This document shows, piece after piece, positions 47,812 through 49,385 of a stretch of 49,385 bases of DNA. A program made the position numbers and the translations under genes. The notes below the pieces were generated by a model. It did no database searches. It saw nothing but the letters and a program-made list of their open reading frames with translations, and was not told the DNA's origin. Positions within the stretch are counted from its first letter, which is position 1; each line of letters starts with the position of its first letter. This DNA is from Planctomycetes bacterium RIFCSPLOWO2_12_FULL_50_35 (lineage in GTDB: Bacteria; Planctomycetota; Brocadiia; Brocadiales; Bathyanammoxibiaceae): positions 1-49,385 of the forward strand of contig MHZB01000064.1 in the NCBI GenBank assembly GCA_001828605.1, read 5' to 3'.

Positions 47812-49385
47812 ATGGACATTAATGCAGATATAAAAGGTCTTGCCAGCCGCATCCAGAAGGCCGTAGCAACCTACCCCATTCCAGAGGTCTTTCACGAGAT
47901 TTCAAGAGAACTTAAAGAAATCTTTCGCGCTGATCGCCTTTGTCTCGTCTTGATAAGAGAGGATAAACACTCTGCCATAGACTACTTCGTATATACTACT
48001 CACGGGAATTCTTTCCTTCCAGTAGGCTCCGTTTTTTCCTTAGAGGGCAGTATAACAGGGGAGATTTTAAAGACCCGCAACCCCGTGATTGTAGAAGATA
48101 CGACAGAAGGCAGGTACTCTACCGATAGCCTCCTCCTGAAAGAAGATATACGCTCCAGGCTTGGCCTGCCTTTATTTTACGGCGGCGAGGTTATTGGCGC
48201 CCTTTGCATGGGGAGCTGCATGGTTGGAAATTTTTCAGCAGAACACGTTGCGGTTTGGATGAAGATTTCCCCGTTCATCTCGGTTGTGGCAGAAAATGCC
48301 CGGCTTATACAGAGATTGAAGGATTCGTCGGAAGAACTTACAAAAGAAATCAATGAGCGCAAACGAATGGAAGAGGAGTTGAAGGCGCTCAACGAATCTC
48401 TGGAGCAGCGCGTGGCCAGACGTACGGCGGAACTGGCGGAAAGTGAGGAGAAATTCCGAAAGATCAGCGCTTCAGCTCAAGATGCCATCATTATGTTGGA
48501 TAACGAAGAAAGGGTTTCATATTGGAATGAAGCCGCTGAGAAGATGTTTAATTGTTCAAAAGAAGAAGCGGTTGGAGAGAATTTACATAAGTTAATCATT
48601 CCCGATAGGTTTTGCGGACGCCATTTAAAGGGATTCAAGATATTCCAGAATACGGGGCAGGGTCCTATTATCGGAAAGACAATTGAAGTGATGGCGCTCA
48701 GGAAGGGCGGGACAGAATTCCCAATAGAACTTTCCCTCTCGGGAGTACAGATAAAAGGCAAATGGAACGCGATAGGGATAGTAAGGGATATAACCGAGCG
48801 CAAGGGAGCGGAGGAGGTGCTGAGAAGAACTGTGGAAGAAAGGAATGATAGTATCAAGGAGATGAAACATCTTATGGACTTCTCCACCCTTATGAGGGAG
48901 GAGACACGGAAGGATGAGTTGATTGAACATATGGCACAGGTCTTAAAAAATATCTTCGACCCGGATATTCTGGCGGTATTGATGCTGGACAAAGAGAAGA
49001 ATGTGCTTGATGTGGCCCTCAGAGACCCCCCGATACCTGTGGATGAACTTATCAGAGCAGAAACTATTCTGGACCCCTCACTATGCCGTGTAATGCGTAC
49101 AGGACACGAGCACATTGTAAGAGACATCAATAGAGACCCCTCCTGCAGCTGCCTCCTTTATAAAATCGAAAGGGGTGGTTACGTGTGCTTTCCCATAATA
49201 GCAGGCGGAGCCACAGCGGGGGTGGTTCTGATGATTAAAAAAAGAGAGGACCACTGGGGCAGTGAAGAAAGACTCAGGCTTGTCTCGACCTATGTAGGTA
49301 TGGCGGCGGCAGCCCTGCACAGGGTACAGCTTATGGATATCACCAGGCGTGCGGCCGTAACAGATGCGCTTACAGGGGTATACAA
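47812..49385 (+). CDS. GAF-PAS-GAF signalling protein, likely diguanylate cyclase (3' truncated by window)
   Basis: Open frame to window end: MDINADIKGLASRIQKAVATYPIPEVFHEISRELKEIFRADRLCLVLI...; PAS ISASAQDAIIMLDNEERVSYWNEAAEKMF...GIVRDITERK; final RRAAVTDALTGVY is a typical GGDEF N-terminus. Confidence 0.85.
   Translation, partial: MDINADIKGLASRIQKAVATYPIPEVFHEISRELKEIFRADRLCLVLIREDKHSAIDYFVYTTHGNSFLPVGSVFSLEGSITGEILKTRNPVIVEDTTEGRYSTDSLLLKEDIRSRLGLPLFYGGEVIGALCMGSCMVGNFSAEHVAVWMKISPFISVVAENARLIQRLKDSSEELTKEINERKRMEEELKALNESLEQRVARRTAELAESEEKFRKISASAQDAIIMLDNEERVSYWNEAAEKMFNCSKEEAVGENLHKLIIPDRFCGRHLKGFKIFQNTGQGPIIGKTIEVMALRKGGTEFPIELSLSGVQIKGKWNAIGIVRDITERKGAEEVLRRTVEERNDSIKEMKHLMDFSTLMREETRKDELIEHMAQVLKNIFDPDILAVLMLDKEKNVLDVALRDPPIPVDELIRAETILDPSLCRVMRTGHEHIVRDINRDPSCSCLLYKIERGGYVCFPIIAGGATAGVVLMIKKREDHWGSEERLRLVSTYVGMAAAALHRVQLMDITRRAAVTDALTGVY

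Overview
Mostly syntenic housekeeping DNA from a bacterium that is plausibly an anammox-type or related Planctomycetota (inference from c-type cytochromes, an HAO-like fragment and mqnE; not proven). I call about 40 CDS, including pssA, ndk, proS, rsgA, mqnE, ridA, purM, purF, thiE, murJ, proB, gatC/gatA/gatB, rpmB, carA/carB, pgsA, ribBA and dinB, plus four small c-type cytochromes. No tRNA, rRNA or CRISPR was seen. The most interesting layer is intergenic. A dense set of palindromes with GTAG...CTAC feet and varying cores is present, some nested inside larger inverted-repeat cassettes with an outer GAGACCTCTGsAAAA-type terminal repeat. One palindrome (GYAGGGGCGACCCGGCGGGTCGCCCCTAC) lies in frame inside carA. 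A frameshifted C-terminal remnant of a REP-associated tyrosine transposase (RAYT) lies directly next to one palindrome. Other notable items are a 59-aa putative bacterial histone-fold protein, a DUF433/DUF5615 TA-like pair flanked by a 48-bp duplication of the proB 3' end next to an OLD-like AAA/TOPRIM ATPase, a 38-aa desulforedoxin-like ORF missed by the ORF track, and a membrane/coiled-coil ORF split at a G8 homopolymer. All calls are by eye; no searches were run.
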